NCBI GenBank assembly: GCA_034336665.1
Contig: JAPFBE010000003.1
Span: 63,407,352 to 63,471,351 of the forward strand
Length of the DNA: 64,000 nucleotides
From: Luscinia megarhynchos
Taxonomy: Eukaryota; Chordata; Aves; Passeriformes; Turdidae
Direction: 5' to 3'
Shown here: piece after piece, positions 19,351 through 35,000 of the stretch
Layout of the letters: the number at the start of each line of letters is the position of its first letter
Numbering within the stretch: position 1 is the first letter of the stretch
Translations under genes and position numbers: made by a program
Notes under the pieces: generated by a model
What the model was told of the DNA's origin: nothing
The model's input: the letters and a program-made list of their open reading frames with translations, nothing else
Database searches by the model: none

Positions 19351-22300
19351 CATTGTAAGTGCAGCTGAGAAAACATGAAAGGACAGACAACCAATTATTT
19401 AAGTTTCAGATAACTACTCCCTTCTAACTTTTAATTATTTTCAGCAAGGTAACTAAAATCCTAATTTTCTAGGATTAGTGTTTCAGTTTTTTTCCCCTTC
19501 TTAATGCTGTTATTCCAGAGGCACTATCTGCTGGCCTTGGCCAGCAGTGGGGCTGTCTTGGAGCTCTGTCAGACACGGGAAGCGCCTGGCAGCTTCCCAC
19601 AGCTGTGAGCCACCTGGGTAGCATCCCCCACCAAAACTTTGCCACACAGACTGAACACAGAGATAAGATACTGGTATCTCAGGAGCTTCAGAGTCTTCCT
19701 GGAGTTTATGGTGTTTTCCTGGGAAAGCAGAAAGAATGTATCTCGGGCCATCCCTTTTCCTTACTCTCTGTGTCTGGATTAAGAGTCTCTTGTCCTCTCA
19801 CACATTCAGTTTTGTGTGCACAGTAAAGTCCTCTGTGGACTGGGTCTGCAACACCAAGAAATGGACCTTCCTCAGAAGTTCCCAGTAACTGGGAAAAGCA
19901 CAGCACTTGCAAAGTGTTGTATCTGACTGTTGTAGAAATTTTTCCTCTGTTTCTTTTAAAGAAACCTAATTTGCTGACTTTCCAGGCACACTGCAAAAGG
20001 CATTTATGTGAGAGAGTTTTCAGAGGAAGACAGTGAAGGTAGATAGTCAGCTGAACTGCTGAGGCTTAACTTGACAGCATTTTTGCATAATTTATTATGG
20101 CAGCTCCATAGGGCCTTGGGAACCGATCTTGATTATTTTAGATTTAAATAAATAAAAGATGGATCGTGGGACAAACTGGCACTCCATTCCAGGAGATGAA
20201 CCTGAGACACATCAAAGTCAGCTCCCAGTGCCAGAATCAACTGCAATTTTACAACTATGCTAAGCTATGCAATTATCTTAAACCACAATGATCCTGTTGG
20301 ATTTGCAGGGGTAAATTTAGCATCAATCTCCTTACACAAAACAAATAAACAAAATCAGCACTGCATTTTCATATTAACACAGCACAGCATAGTGCCAGAA
20401 TGAATTATCGTCGATGTTCAGAAGCACTGCTGCTGTGCTGGTTGCCTCACAGATAAATTAAAATGTATACTTCTTTGTCTGAGGAGCTTGTGACTACAGA
20501 GCACAGCAGCAATGACTTGTAGAGATTGTGACCAGTAAGGTAACTGGGAAGAAAGTATGATTGTCTAAAGCAGTCAGCATTTTACCCTGCTGGGGTGTGC
20601 AGCCTTGCTACTTTCATTCGTTGTTGGCTCCATTTGTATATCCATTTCCTCACCTCTAGGAAAAAAAACTGCAAGAGTTAACCCTAAGACAGATAAAGAA
20701 TGATTATGGCAGAAAAGTATCCCCAGGGCTAGAAGCCAGGACACACCACCACTAAGAGATTTGGGTGGCTTAAGTACTGTGAGGGAAAAAACAACCCAAG
20801 GCGCAACATTCCTTTTAAACCAAAGGGGAGAGACAGCAGGGAACAATGCAACAGAGGCAAGTCAGTAAGCAAGCAAGGAAAAAAATAAATAAATAACCAT
20901 TACACATTACTTCATGGCATGATCATTGTCAGAGAGAACAGAACTTCTCTGGAGTTTCCCTCTGAGTCAACTGGGCTGGAATCCAGCAGGAGAACAAACT
21001 CAGAGGCAGCTTTGATTTAAAAGACAATTTGTTCATTAGCCAGGCAGAAAATCGCATTAAAAAGAGAGGGATTTCCATGATTGTGCTGCAGTATTAATTT
21101 TCAAATATTCTGCCAAAAACTTTGGGTATTTTGCATAAGATGAAACCATAATTCTGGTTGGGACCTTGAGTGGGAAGTGGAGCATGAGGTGACTTTCCCA
21201 GAAGAAGTCCCAGGAGGCAGTTTGACTTGAGACACTTAAGATACCTTCTCTGACAGATTTATATATGTATATACATATACCATGAGTGAACCTGAGCCTC
21301 CATCATTGTTGTATGTCCTCATGCCACGCACTGGTGTGAATAAAACATCCACTTACAGGTTCTTGAAGTTCAGAGCTGCAGAGCAAACCCTAGATTGTTT
21401 CGGAAAAAGAAAGCAAGGTGAAGTTCCCCAGCCTTTCTAATCATAATTCCTGTTGCTGAAGGGGCACCAACAGGGTGCCAGAGGACATTCAGAGAGTGGG
21501 TAGGGTGGAAGTGCAACAAGAGGAACATGTCCTGGGCTATGTGGACATGGGACAGTCCCTGTCATTCAGGGGTAGTGATCAAACCCTCTTTTTTACAATT
21601 TTAATAGAGTGTACATAGTCTTTGCCATCCAGCCTTTCAATGTGAGATACTGGAGTCCAGACCCTTCTCCAGCTGCCCAGGGAAAAGAGCAATTTTTATT
21701 TTCCCTGTAGAGAGCATTAGGCAGGTTTAAGTCAGGGCTATGGCCAGAAGCTACACATCTCAGGTCAGCACTGACTTGCAGGTGGGTTTTGCAAGAAAAA
21801 CAGCTAATAGATCTATTGGATCCTTGCCCTCATAATGCAGTGGATGGAAGATCTGGAAACTCTCCCACAGAGAAGCCGCCTATATTGTGACATGTAACAT
21901 TCACCCAAGCTGAGGGAGGGTCAATTTTGCAATTTTAATGGATCAAAACTTTTTCACCTTGAGCTCCATCCATGGTGCCACAGCATGGCAGTACTCCTAA
22001 AAAGGCGTACCTACACAAGCTGTTAGCACCTCCAGTTAAAATTTGTTCATTCCTTTGCCCCAGGCATGCTGTCAGTTCTGCATCTCTGCAGCTCCTGGCA
22101 AATTTTAGCCAAAGGGAATCTTCTATAAATTGCTGAATTCAATCATAACACACTCATATGACCATTTCACAAGATATAACTGGAACAAACCCAGCAAGAA
22201 TAATCATGTAGAGATGATGAGGCTTTAACTCTGTAGTGCCATGATCTTTTACTGATGGGAAAGTGCCCAGAAGGATTTTCTTGGGAATTGATTTTTATGT

Positions 22301-25300
22301 CTTTAATGTTGCTAATAAGAGATAATGATAATAAAGATTAACCTAAGTATCTCTAAATAAAAATGGCATGCCTCTGCTGTGGTTCACTTGCAGGAAAATG
22401 GGTCCAAATCCCTTTCTAGATCTGAGGACTAAAAAGTACAATATGCAAAATAACTATTATAATCCGTCATTTTCACTGAAACAAAGCAGAACAACAAACA
22501 ATTATGATAGTAGACTGAATCATAAAATGGCAATGTGCCAAGGTGTGTATCAGCTGAGCCTTTTTACTTGTCTGTTAGCAAAATAAAGAGGATTAGGGGA
22601 ATGACTCATCTGTTGATTGGAAAATCTACTTTAAAGTTGCAAAGAAATTCAATAATATTTAATAAGCAATAACTCTCTGAGCAAAAAGCTTCTGTTCACT
22701 TACAGCTGCACTCCCCAGCTTGTAAACTGTGGATGCTCTGGAGCAGCAGAACCAACCCAACTCTAATGTCAATCCCTCGCCACCAGGTTGAATCTGCTTG
22801 TGTTTGCTATGGTCCTAGTGTGTGGGGTCATATTAGCATCAACAAAATATATGATGTGTTTACTTAGGGGAAAATCCTATTTTTGCTGTAGCTGTCAGTG
22901 ACAATTTTATTTCTAGTTGCAGTGCAGTCAGTGTTTTAACCTTTCCTACAAGTTTTGACTCCTTAATATAAAATCTGGGTTGCTCCTACACCAAGCGAAG
23001 ATTCATAATGCAACTGAAGTTGTGAGTTTGAAACTATTTGCGCTCACCAAAGCGATGCCTGAGCGTTGTAAAAGGGAAAAAACCACGCTGTTAGAGCTCA
23101 GACTTCAAGCCCCCTCCCTCCATCCCCTGTTGTCAGAGCAGCTCCCTGCCCTGTGGAGATTCCAAACGGTGCCGCAGCTCTGGGCACAGCCACCCTGGCA
23201 GACTGCCCGTCCCTCATCGTATCTGCAGCCTGGGCTCGTTCAGCCCGAGCTGCTGCTGTGTCTGCATCTCACAACACCCCGATGCCACCAGGCACCTCAG
23301 CAGAGCTCCAGCTTCGCTCTGGCCAGCAGCCTGGTGAGGATCTAGGTGACAGGTTTGTCCGAGTGCTGTGTGGCTGTGCCTCCACCGTGCATAACTGCCC
23401 TGTGTTGGTGTTTGGCAAGTGCCATCTGGTTTTCAGTTTCTTTCACAGCGTAATTCATCACCTCCACCCCCACAGATTCACAGTGCAACTGCCTTTCTGC
23501 TTTCAAGACAATTTCAGCTGAATGTGTTTTGATTTACTTTAGCTGAAACCCAGCAGGCACTACCATCAAATCATTCTCATTTAAATTAAAAGTTGTTTGA
23601 TTTGCAAATTTTAGCAGGATAGGAATACTTATAAAAGCTTAATTGATAAAGTAATAAGATGCTCAGAAGACAAGGACCAACCATATAACAATTCTGCTCA
23701 CCATAATCTAGGAAAATACTCTGGAGAAGCATCTTAAGCATATTAAGACCCATCAAGATATATAAACATAAAGAATAATAGTGAGTAATTAGAAGAGGTG
23801 TAGAGATGAAAACACCTATTGTAGCTCAGTACAGGAAATTGTTTAATAGTCCTTGTTGTAACTCAAATTACTATTAAAAAAAAAGTTCGGAAGCATCTTC
23901 CATTAAAAACTTATTTTTGAATTTTGCACTTTGAAAGGGGAGACTGGCTTGTTCTATTTGTGCACCTGTGTATGGGCAAGGTCAACTGAATAAAATTTAA
24001 ACCTAAGGAGTAAAAGATACAGCTGATCACAGAAGGAACAAAAACAAGTAACTGACAAACTGGGAAGAATGTTTTTGTTTTATGTCCTTGAGGTTTCTGC
24101 TGAACAGTTTTCTCCCCTCCGCTTGAACACAACACTGCAAACACCATCGGACATAGCTGCAAGGAAAACTGTGAAGAGAGAATAAGATCTGAAGCAGCAG
24201 CCCACCTCTGCTGACAGGGATTATTTTATTTCTCAGTAACACTGAAAGCCCACTTTGCACTGTAATTTTATGTTCTCCTCAGTTATGTCTTTACACAACA
24301 GTTATTTTCATTGAGTGACATTGTGTGTCAAGGTATTGTCAATTGCAAACAGGTTTACCAGGTTAAAGGCACATTGTCAGAAACAATACTGTATGTGCAC
24401 ATATGCCCATTTAATAACCTTATTAAATCTACTAAGGCAGTGGAAGTGTCAGAGGTAATGTCATCTGTGCCACTCTAAATCTGCTATTTCCCCATATGCA
24501 TCATGGCTACAATCTTTAATGACATGATCACCAATTTATTTTCTCCCCAGGGCCTCCTGTCTCATTTAGTGTCCTCTCCTGGGTGGTCCTCCTTCAACTT
24601 CCCGTTCCTTGGAGATCTCCAGGCTCACTGTACAGCCAAACATCCACATATATACCACAGGAAAAACAAGTGGAAATTCTCATGCAGAGGACATGACCTT
24701 TGCTTAATTTAAAACCATATTTAGTAGGAAGGTGTTAGAGTTTCTGCCTGTTTCAAAATTCTTCTAAATAAGTGGAAAACAATATACTTTCTTAGGAGTC
24801 ACTGATTTAAGAGGACAAAGAAATCCATTGCATTGAAGAGAGACTTCACTCTGAATAGTTTAACTTCAGACGTCAAAAGTAAACAAAAACAAGGTCCAAT
24901 AAAGATGAATGGTGGAAGGATTTGGCTGGTTGACATGACTTGCTTTGTTGAGCATTCAGCTTGTATTTTGATAAACCCACTGCAGTCCTGGAGCTTCATC
25001 AAGAGCCTTGTTGAAGAAGAGGAACAGGACACCAGAGGCTGGGGTCTGAGACTGGGCTTCAAGTAAAACATCTGCAGAAAAAATGGGAGGAGAAGTGTGC
25101 AGGGCTGGTTCTGTTCTCTCTTCTCTTGTATCCCCTCAGGGTGGTCTGTGGGTGAGGGCATTGCTGAAAAGCAACCCTTGATGAGGACACGGAGACCTCT
25201 CCAGGCTGGAGGAGGAGTGGCCAGCTTCGCCTTTTGTTTCATTCCCTTTCTTTGTGGAGCAAACAAGAAAACAAAAAATAGGGGACCAGCACAATGCTTC

Positions 25301-28300
25301 AGGTTTGCTTTCACCCACTTAGAAAACTAAGACCAGGCAATTAAACCAACTGCAGCAGCTAAAATAGTCTTATCCCAGAACAGGAATGAAGCAGCCCAAT
25401 CCCATTTGTCCTGCAGTTTCTGGATTGCAATGCTGGGAAGCCAGTATTGCTCCAATTTTACCAATCATCCCTCCCCCACTGCATCTGATTATCTGTATAA
25501 AAGGCTAATAAATTCTCTGCTGAATTTAAAGAAGCAGCAGTATTTGCATTTTGAACACCCAGCCTTGCAGGATTCAGCCCATTTAATTATTACACTTCAG
25601 AGGATGTCACCCACCCCCAGTGAGGAGGCACGGGCTAGCGAGGGATGGGCACTGGGATTATCAGTCACTCGGCCTGCTGATGTTTATTTAAATGCTACCA
25701 ATTGCCACTCCTGTTTGGAGCTAATTTACACTTCAGATTCGAGGCTGCTATCCTAGAAATAGCTCTATCCTGGTTCTGGTTCTTTAAATGTGTGCACCAC
25801 GAACCACATTCAATTTGACTAGGCTTGCATAAATCTTTGCCTAACAAAAAAGATACACTTCCAGCCTGGGTCATTGTACTTCCATGAAATGCCACCGTGT
25901 TCCACCTAATTTTTGAATGTTTTGTTTACTTGAATTCACCTCTAACCACATTGCAGTGAAAAACAAATTCTTCCATGGACTAAGAGGTATGTTTATAATC
26001 AAACTTTTTTAGAAGGTGCTCATGATTTCCTATTAATTTTCCCACAGTTTCATTATCTGCAGTGTTCTTATGTCAAACCCTCTTAGCATTGTGCAGGCTT
26101 TTTGTCAGGTATTGTGCAGTGCCAAGTGATGTTTTTTTTTCTTTTGAAATAACACAGGGTTTGAGATTTTTAGCTGCAAATGTTTCTTCTCTGATAAAGA
26201 TTTTGGGTCAAGCAGCTCTTATTCCTTTCTTATCCAACTGAAATTTCTGCCAAGCAGGTGAGAACTAAGGATGTCATAAAATCCATTAAAACTCATACAC
26301 TGTAATCATTGCAGTGAGTTGGACTGGTGCAATAGCATTCCTTGGGATACCTGAGCTGGTCTAATGGATCCCTCACACCAAAGCAGACCTCCTCTTTGAA
26401 AGGATGGAAGTTTCAGATTGTCTTGCTGAATTATGTATTGATTTTCTTTAACACCAGCCTATTTCCTTGGGGAAGGCCTCCAGGGCAAGAGCTGTCTCTG
26501 TACAGAGCAAACACAGCAGGGAGCTACTGCTGATGCTGGGTGGCTTAGGCAGTTTCATTATAGAAGCATTTGCTCCCACTTTCCTCTCCCAGCATGCCTT
26601 GGACCCAGACTAGATCAATAAAAATTAAATTAAAATAGCCTACATATGTATGAATGTTGGATTATATATACTGCATCTGCTGCACACCTCTCCTGATACA
26701 TTATCTGTATACCTGAGTGTGAGTGTGTTTGTGTTAAGGATATATACAGTATGCAAACCGTACAGTCTGAAATTTGTCACATCATCTTCAGCAAGTTGAA
26801 ATTTGCTGGGGAAGGTGATATCCTTTATTATACCTAGTGAGAAATTTGATTAAAAAAAGCAGAAAGTTACATAAGGCCTTGCATACCCAAATGCTTTTGA
26901 ACTGCCACAAATGCTCTAACAAGAGACATTTCTCCTTGTAAAAGTTGTGTCTGCAGATCATGATAGGTTTTATAGTGGGAGTGTGATTGCTTCCTGTGTT
27001 GGAGGAGGAAGGTGCTGCTCAGAGAGCAGCCACTGTGACTGAAGGGATCTCTGGTTCCATGTGGAACAGGAAGGGCACAGGGAGAAGCAGGTGGGACATA
27101 CTGGATCTTATATGAGTGCTCTGCAGAGCTGCATGGGTTTCACAGCACCTGGCAACCTTCCTAGGGCTCCTAGTGGCTAGCTCTGCTTTAGAGGTGGCCA
27201 GCAAATCTGCCTTTTTTAGGTAAGGTGCACCTTTCTTTACAATGCTTGGTTAAAAAAAAAAACATAAGCTCCTCCCCCAGTGCTGTCAGGGCTTCCTGAT
27301 GTGCAATCGTCCTCCTCTCCTGTGCACTGCTGGGCAGTTGTGTGCAGAGAAGACTTGTGCACTGCCAAAACCTGTGTGAGGATGGGAGAAATTGTGACTG
27401 GAAAGCAGCAGGCCAGAGAGAAGGTAAGTACGTGGTGGGAGCTGTCTGTGGCAGCCCTTTGCAGCTGGGTGAGGTCTGGAGGTAGATCTTAACGGGGCAG
27501 ACCATGACTTACCTGTAAAGAAAATAGCAAATTGACTCTATTAACAGTTTAATTCATAGAAGATTTTTGGCAAATACTATTTGTGGCCTGTATTTCCCCC
27601 TGACAAAACTGCCTGTGAGAAAGAACGACATCTATGACATGGAGATTGGGCAAAATGAAAATCAGGAGCTGTCTGCTGCACCATGCATCCCTGTTAGAAC
27701 ACTAGCAAGCATTTTCAAATTGATAGAAAGGTACCATCTCTAAAGTCATCCCAAATACTTTTACCTCCTCCAACTCATTGTCTGTCTTATATATGATTCA
27801 GACTTTCCTTCTGTTTTCATCTGGTAGCATCATCCATCACAAACCCCTATTAAGGCAACACTTGGAGGCAAATCATGGCAATCCTTAGTTATAATAAAAT
27901 CTCATGCTTTTAAAACAATTTTCTTGTTTTCAAGAAAAAACAAGAGCTTCAAAAGCTCTGAAATTAGACTGGTTATTAAGTAAGATGGAGCAAGCCTTAT
28001 TACAGAGCTAGTGTGGACTCTGCTAGGTAAAATCTCTCCCCTCTCCTTCCCCCTGACATCCAAGTCTCCTCTTTAATTGATTAAAGACTTTTTTCCACTG
28101 TAAGATTTATACACGTTGAAGCACATGTCTCTAGTGTGACTCCTTTGTCTTTTACAGCATTCCTGTAGAGACAGTTACAGGTATTTGCTTGCAGACCAGT
28201 CACCCACTGCCATGAACATTGCAGTGGGAGGCCTCATTAGGGAGCCAAGAGTCATCTTCTGCCTGCTTGTTCCAGCTACACCAATGCATGAGATAAACCA

Positions 28301-31300
28301 GCACAAACTTCATTGTGTCTTGGCTGGAAATCATTATTACATTCAAATAGCACCTTCATTTGAATTCCAACATTTTTCAAGGGCTCCAATCTTTGAAGAA
28401 AAATTGGCTTGTGCTACCTTCTGTTTGTGTCAGACCACAGGTGAAGATGTGTTACCAAAAAATTCAGTATTTTTTTTATATTTTAGTACCTGATTCAGAA
28501 AGTACAGTGCTTTTCATCTTTGGGACAGTGGACAGGTGGCACAAGCAGCCAGAGCATGACTCTTAGGAGGAATATCAAAGGTGATCAGTCTGGAATGATG
28601 GCAACTCTGATCCCTTTGCTGAAACTTTTATTTACAGTAAGACAAATTAACTGACTCTGTATGTCCTATTCATAAAGTACCTTCACCACTAAAAGCTTAG
28701 ATATTTGCAGTCTTATCTTCCTTTCAAGGTAACTGCTCCTGCATAACAGACACCACATGTCTCTGCCTATCTGTATCCTCCACCCTCCCGTGGCATGCCA
28801 GCTGTCTGTGCATACTTACGGAGTTCTGGAGCCAAAGCAGTTTGCAGCAGCAGCTATAGAGGAAAGGCACGTTCGTGCAGAGACCTTACGTGATGAAATG
28901 CTGATGCTACCCCACACAGTAGCTGGTTTTTTTAACAAGCTTTTCTTCCCCTGCTCTACTATTTCTATTTCTATTTCTGCTTTAGTCTTCCTGAGATTAG
29001 AAGGGGGAAGAAGAGGCAGAATTGCCTGTACTGTTCCAAATGAGCATGCACTAGGAATTCACGTAACTGCATTGAAAAGCTTTCTGTTTGATCAGCTGGT
29101 GCTTTCCTAGTACCACTCATTATTCTCTTTGTTTCCTGACTGCTGCTCAGTTTGGAAGCTGATATTTTCAAAGATTCATCTTTCATGAGCTGGAATAACT
29201 TCCTGAATGGCAGTATATAGTAAATCTGTAACAGTCTATAAAATTTGACTTCTTTTTACTAATTGTACTCTATTTTATATTTATCAGTGTTATATTTCCT
29301 TTGCTATTTTATTGCCCATTCAATCCCATGATATGCTTCTGCAACTCTTTGCAGCTTTTGTCTTTACTCTCAAGTCTGAGTGGCTTAGTATTGTCAGTAA
29401 GTTCTGTCCCTGACTTCCCAAATTAATTTCCAGAACATTTATCAATAGATTGACCATCACAGAACCAGTTTTTAACTTCATTTATAATATTTTAATTAGT
29501 CTTCCATAATTAGTCCCTTTTCATTTCACACAATTGGACACTTGGAATGAGATGTTGCTAAAAGCCCTTTTAAGATTTAAGCAAACTTTATTGGCCAGAT
29601 GATCCTGACATACATGCTCAGAGATTCTTCTAAAGACCTGTAATGGATTTCATGGCTGTATATCCAATATCTCTCTTTCATTATGGTTTATGTCAATTGG
29701 CAAGGTACAGTCATCAATTCTTTTGAACCTCTACAGAAATTTCACAAACAGGTGTGTTGGGGGCTTTTGTTTTGGTAGGGTGGATTTTTTGAATCATATT
29801 TGCCATTTTTTTCTCTCCTGTGATACTAATACAGTTCTAAGTACAAGTTAGTATTTCAGAAATCTCCTGAAAATACTTAGTGACCTTAATGAACTGATCA
29901 CCTGCTATTAACTTATCTGATTGCTTCAATAAGCCATTTATTGACATTTAAATTCAGCCAGAACTTCTAACTAAGACTCTGTCAAAAAATGTCAACAGCA
30001 TGAAAATTTTGCTAAGCATTTCAACAGCAAACGCTGATAAAAAACACTGTATCCATTCTGGTCTATTATTCCACCTTTACACCTTGACAACATAGTCTCC
30101 CAAACTCTCTGACAACTGTCAGAGCCGGTATTGTAGTAGAGCTAGTAACAGGAATAAATTCAGCCTCATCAAATCATGGGGAGATAGTATTGCTTCTGTA
30201 CAGCACAGAGATAGGTTTAATGCTGGCAATCTAATATCCAGACTTCCTGTAGCACAGTAAACATTCTCCTGCATTTGTTTTTATTAAAAAGAGCTATGAA
30301 AACATTTTGAAATTAAAGTCTTATCTTAAAAGTTTTCCATTGCAAGTCAAGTTTTCCAATCTATACAGTTTAGATAAGGAGCAGAGCAAGAGATGACTTA
30401 GTCATCATCAGTAAATGACTTCATGGGTGATAAGAAAAAAAATTGCCATATTAAATCTCTAAGCTACCTGGAAACAGAACACAGGGTATTGAAGAAAAAT
30501 TAATCCAGACTAAATATAAAGCCTCCATTTCATAATATTTTTTGACTACTAGGAAGAATTTAAGTATACAGACTCTAGTTATTCAAGAGATTTCTCAAGC
30601 CTTAATTTGTTTATAAGAGATCCCACCACAGCTGAGACTGAATTACCAGGCTTATTCCTGTTGTAATTGGGCAGTATTTTTTACCTCTGTTTTGCAGATC
30701 CACTTACACAATTACATGTGGTTTCCTCAGACTTGAAACATGTGATACTATGATAAAGAATGTCTATTCAATATCTCATTTGTATCAGCGTAACTTTGGC
30801 TTTAATGCAGTAACAAATCATCCTGTGTGCAAAAGTTAATATGCTCCTACTCTAAAACTTCATATAAACAACATGACCCTGATGTTTTATGAACCCTAAA
30901 AGACTGAATGATTCAAATATATTGAATCATTTACCTGAAGAAAAGTCTGTGTTCTAACCTTTTTATGGCAACTACTGGAAAATTTTTGCAGATGCAATCT
31001 CTCAAAGAAGTAGAATAAAATAGTAATACAAAACCAGAGCAAGATTTTTTTAAACAAAGGCTTGGAAAGGAGAGGTAGAATAAAATTGGTGAATGAGATT
31101 AAGTAAGATTAGCTCTAATCTCACTCAGGGTCACCTCTGTGGGGAAATACACTGGCATTGCTGCCTTGGTATAATTATGCTGCTACAGTTATAGTATTAT
31201 AAATTATTATGTTTCCAAAGCAACATATCAGTATTAATTCCCTTGCAACCAAGGATGTAAGGACTACAAGAATCAATTTATGATATCCAGTTGTCTCTGG

Positions 31301-31929
31301 ACACTGAATTACTGATTTCTTTTCCTAGGAAAACCATGGAAATAAAAGACGGACATAAATCCAGTAACAATAGACAAAAATTACTATGATTCTATGATCA
31401 GCTTATGCTTAAAGCAGTGTATTTCGAGAAGAGAAAGGAAGTCTGGAGCAATTCATTATCTTTGCTGACTCGCTGAAAATGTTCAGGAAGCACCAGCTGT
31501 TAGGTCTGTGCTCACACTGAGCCCCCCAAGCATCAGCAGGGGTTTGGTGCCCTCTTACGATGGATACAAGCAACCTGAGTGATTGCAAACACACTTCTGG
31601 CTTCTCAAGATCGCTAGAGAAGGCTTCTGGGGATACAAATTGTTAAGAAAGCAAGTGCTAACTGAGATAAGTGACTACTTAATGCTTCAAACAGGTCAAT
31701 AACCACTGTAAGGCAGCGAGCTTACCCAGAGAGTCAGTGAACTTCAGCAACGAACAGACCCACGAACACACTTTAGTACCCTCCCCTTCAGCTTTTACTG
31801 AGGTGCTCAGCCTCACTAACCTGCATTGCACAAACCTGATTCAGGCTTTTCCTGTTTTGGCCAAATATGGTTAATAAATTCCTGACTATGAGAACACACA
31901 CATACACACAAAGGCTGTTGAATCATGAA
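19351..31929. other. Intergenic DNA, no gene recognised
   Basis: About 12.6 kb of AT-rich sequence without a convincing exon. Given human gene order, exons of LHFPL6 might be expected somewhere to the left of NHLRC3; I looked for its C-terminal coding text and did not find it. The longest frames (22,980-23,521, 24,799-25,314) have no recognisable domain. Small features: an AT dinucleotide-like run near 21,260-21,285, a possible CR1-type 3' tail (atgattctatgatc) near 31,387, and a homeobox-site-rich stretch near 25,480-25,760. Confidence 0.5.
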
Positions 31930-32083
31930 TAATGGGGCACTGGCACAGGTTCTCCAATGAAGCTGTGGGTGCCCCATATCTGGAAGTGCTCAAGGTATGG
32001 TTGGATGATCTGAGCAACCTGATCTAGTACAAAGTTCCCGGCCCATGGCAGAGGGGTTGGAACCATTTAATCATTCTGTGAAG
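31930..32083 (+). mobile_element. CR1 3' end fragment
   Basis: Contains gcactggcacaggtt and tgggtgccccat, as in CR1 3' regions, and ends ...aatcattctgtga. It is short and diverged. Confidence 0.7.
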
Positions 32084-35000
32084 AGAGAGGATTATGAGAT
32101 TTGGTCTTACCTCCGAGAAACATCATCCAGTTAACAATCTAGGTAGTTACTCAAACAAAAGGATACAAAAAAAAAGGGCAGCACAATTGGAGACATCAAA
32201 ATAGAGAGTATTTCTATTTCAATTAGTTGAATACTTCAGTGGTTATTGCTCACACCTAAAAGCTGGCACTGATTACCTAAAATCAGATTTCTGGACAGTT
32301 TTAGCAATCACCTTAGGTTTCTCTCATCTAGTTAACACTGCAGTATGCTACTATTTTCCTTGTGCAAGTTTTTCTAATCCGTAGAGACCCATTCTTGGTC
32401 TTCTAAAAACTAGACAGATTGCTCAATAAATCTTTTCTGAAAATAAAACCTGATTTGGTCTGTAAGAAGTGTTTTGTTAGTTTCTTTTTGATTTCCCTAT
32501 TAGCATCATAAGGACATACACTTTAAATTTTTATTTTTTTAAACTTGGCACTTATGCAATTCATCATTCCATTTTACTAATTACTCAGAGGGAAACATAT
32601 GTGAGAAATTTACGTCTCTGTGTTGATACATAAATTAGAATGCAAAAGAGATTGGCCACAGAAAGTGATGTATAAGGATAACATGCAATTTTAGATTACA
32701 TTTAAATGTTGGTATCAGAAATTATTAAATACCTTATTTAAGTGCAGAGGGCCCTGTATTTAGTAGAGTAATCCATTACAGTAGAATGTATTTATATTAG
32801 TACAGAAATAAAGCCCAAGACTTTAACAATGGGAAATTCTCATTTTATTTCATCAAATTCTCCTACTATGCATTTCTTCAGAAATCAGTTTCAAGGCGAT
32901 ACATAAGAAAACATTTCCCAGAATTAGCAAGTTAGTGCATAAAATAATTTTCTCAGTCTGGTCATAGACACAGAGATAAAACAGAGTCTAAGCATCTCAT
33001 AATTATTAATAATAAGCATCCCTTGTTATCACAGATACCCAAATGCCTAGTGGCAAGGCACATTTTGGCACCTTGGCCTATTCCAGTAAAGCCACACAAA
33101 ACTGGATGGATGCTCCCCATTTCTTGGGGCTGCAAAAGCTCATGAAAAAGAGCTGAGAGCAGATCCAGCAGCAAACAGAAACTTGTACAAGTAAGCTATT
33201 TGTCAACATCCAAAAGTGCACTATATTGCTTTACTGAACACAAAAACATGTTCCCAAAGAGCTTGGAGTTCTATTTTCAAATGGATGTGACAAAGGAAAA
33301 AATAAATAAGGAGAGGATGTAGTGAAGAAAGATCGGTATGTCTGGACCCTCTACACCACCAAGATATGCTCAAATATCATGATTTTACAGTAAAATTTCA
33401 TAAAATAAACCCACCTTGTATAGACAAGAAATAGATAAATTGCACACAGAGCAGAGATCCCTGAGCTAGTCAAAAACTTGTTAGAAAAGCCACACAACAG
33501 GCTGTGTGGACATATTCACATAGGTCTAGAGGAAGTACTGCTACTTTTTCAGCAAATAAATGTTGTTTACTAGCTCCCATTCAAGACCACATGAGTGATG
33601 TTTGCTAGTGTATAACCTCGAAGTTCTGCTTCTAAGGCTTGAGTGAGGGCAGCCCCAGGTGGGATCTTATTGTTGTGGATATAGCCAACAACACAGCATT
33701 CACATTTAGTACATTAATCTCAGATAGTGCTGAAATCAGGCAGTCTGGCTCAACAGCTGAGTTACTTTTCAGAGAAAGTATGAATCTGACTTTTCTGAAC
33801 AGCCTTTTCATTTGCTGACTGAGATATTTGTGATCATAGGTTGAAACCTACCAAATTAAGTGGCATTTGCTTCACTGAAGTAGGTATTTCCCATATTCCC
33901 TTTCTAAGAAAGTATAAAAAAAATGATCTCTCTTAGCTGGTGATTAGCATTAAAATAATCCACACAGCAGAATAAGTGTGTGGAAACAGCAAAAATCCTC
34001 CCAAATGTTTTAAAGAGATAGAAAATATGGAATGTGGATCCACAGTTTTACCATGTTCATCAGTTATCCACGGTCTCACTTCTGTCATGCCATCTTCCCC
34101 ATCCCATTTTTCCTACACCTGGTTCCCTCTATGCTATAAAGTGAACTTAAAATCTTGTAGCAACATGTAAAGTAAGCAGAACCACTTTGTTCTGGGAATG
34201 GAGAGGTAGGATTTTTTAGGACAGAGCTTAGAGACATCTGCTATAATATAGTGTAAGAAACTTAACTCTACACATTAATGGAGTTGACGAAGTCTGAGTT
34301 CTGGAAATAAATTAAAACAGATGCTTTGCTGTTAACTGACAGACCTTTAACTGAATCAGAAGAAAATCATATGTCTCCCAGTCCCTACTGCTGATTAAGA
34401 CTTTCCTAGCAAATTGCAATTTGTTTTTCTTGAGGAACTTACATGACTTGAACCTCAATATGTTTCACTATGAAATCTTATGGAACAGAAAACTCATGCT
34501 GATATAAATCAAATAAGGTTAAGAACTAATTTAGTTAAGAATCAGTACTTGGCTGCTGTGCAGATACTTTTAATTTGGATTGAAGTTTCTAATACCAATT
34601 TAGCTGAAGCTTATTACAGACTTCATGGCTTTAGCTAGAGCTGAAAACAGATTTCAATACTTAAGTCATTAACCACCTAAGGCAGATGCCAGTGTCAGTA
34701 CTGACACCAATATCCAGCAGCATCTAATTTAACATTGTGACACATCTTTATATTTTCTGCTGGACAGCATCAGCACAACCATTCAAAAGACAAAGTGAAG
34801 AAACATTGAAATGAAGTGCTCTTCTCCCAGGAAATAATTTATAAAACTTCTTTCAGACATTTCTGACCATATTCAACACACAGCCTAAGTAGAGACCCAA
34901 GTTGACCCCATACATTTAAGATCAACAGTTGTGTTTGTAAGGTTTTTATATAATAAAATTAAAATGCTTATCATTTTACAATTGCAACAAAAGTAAAAGT

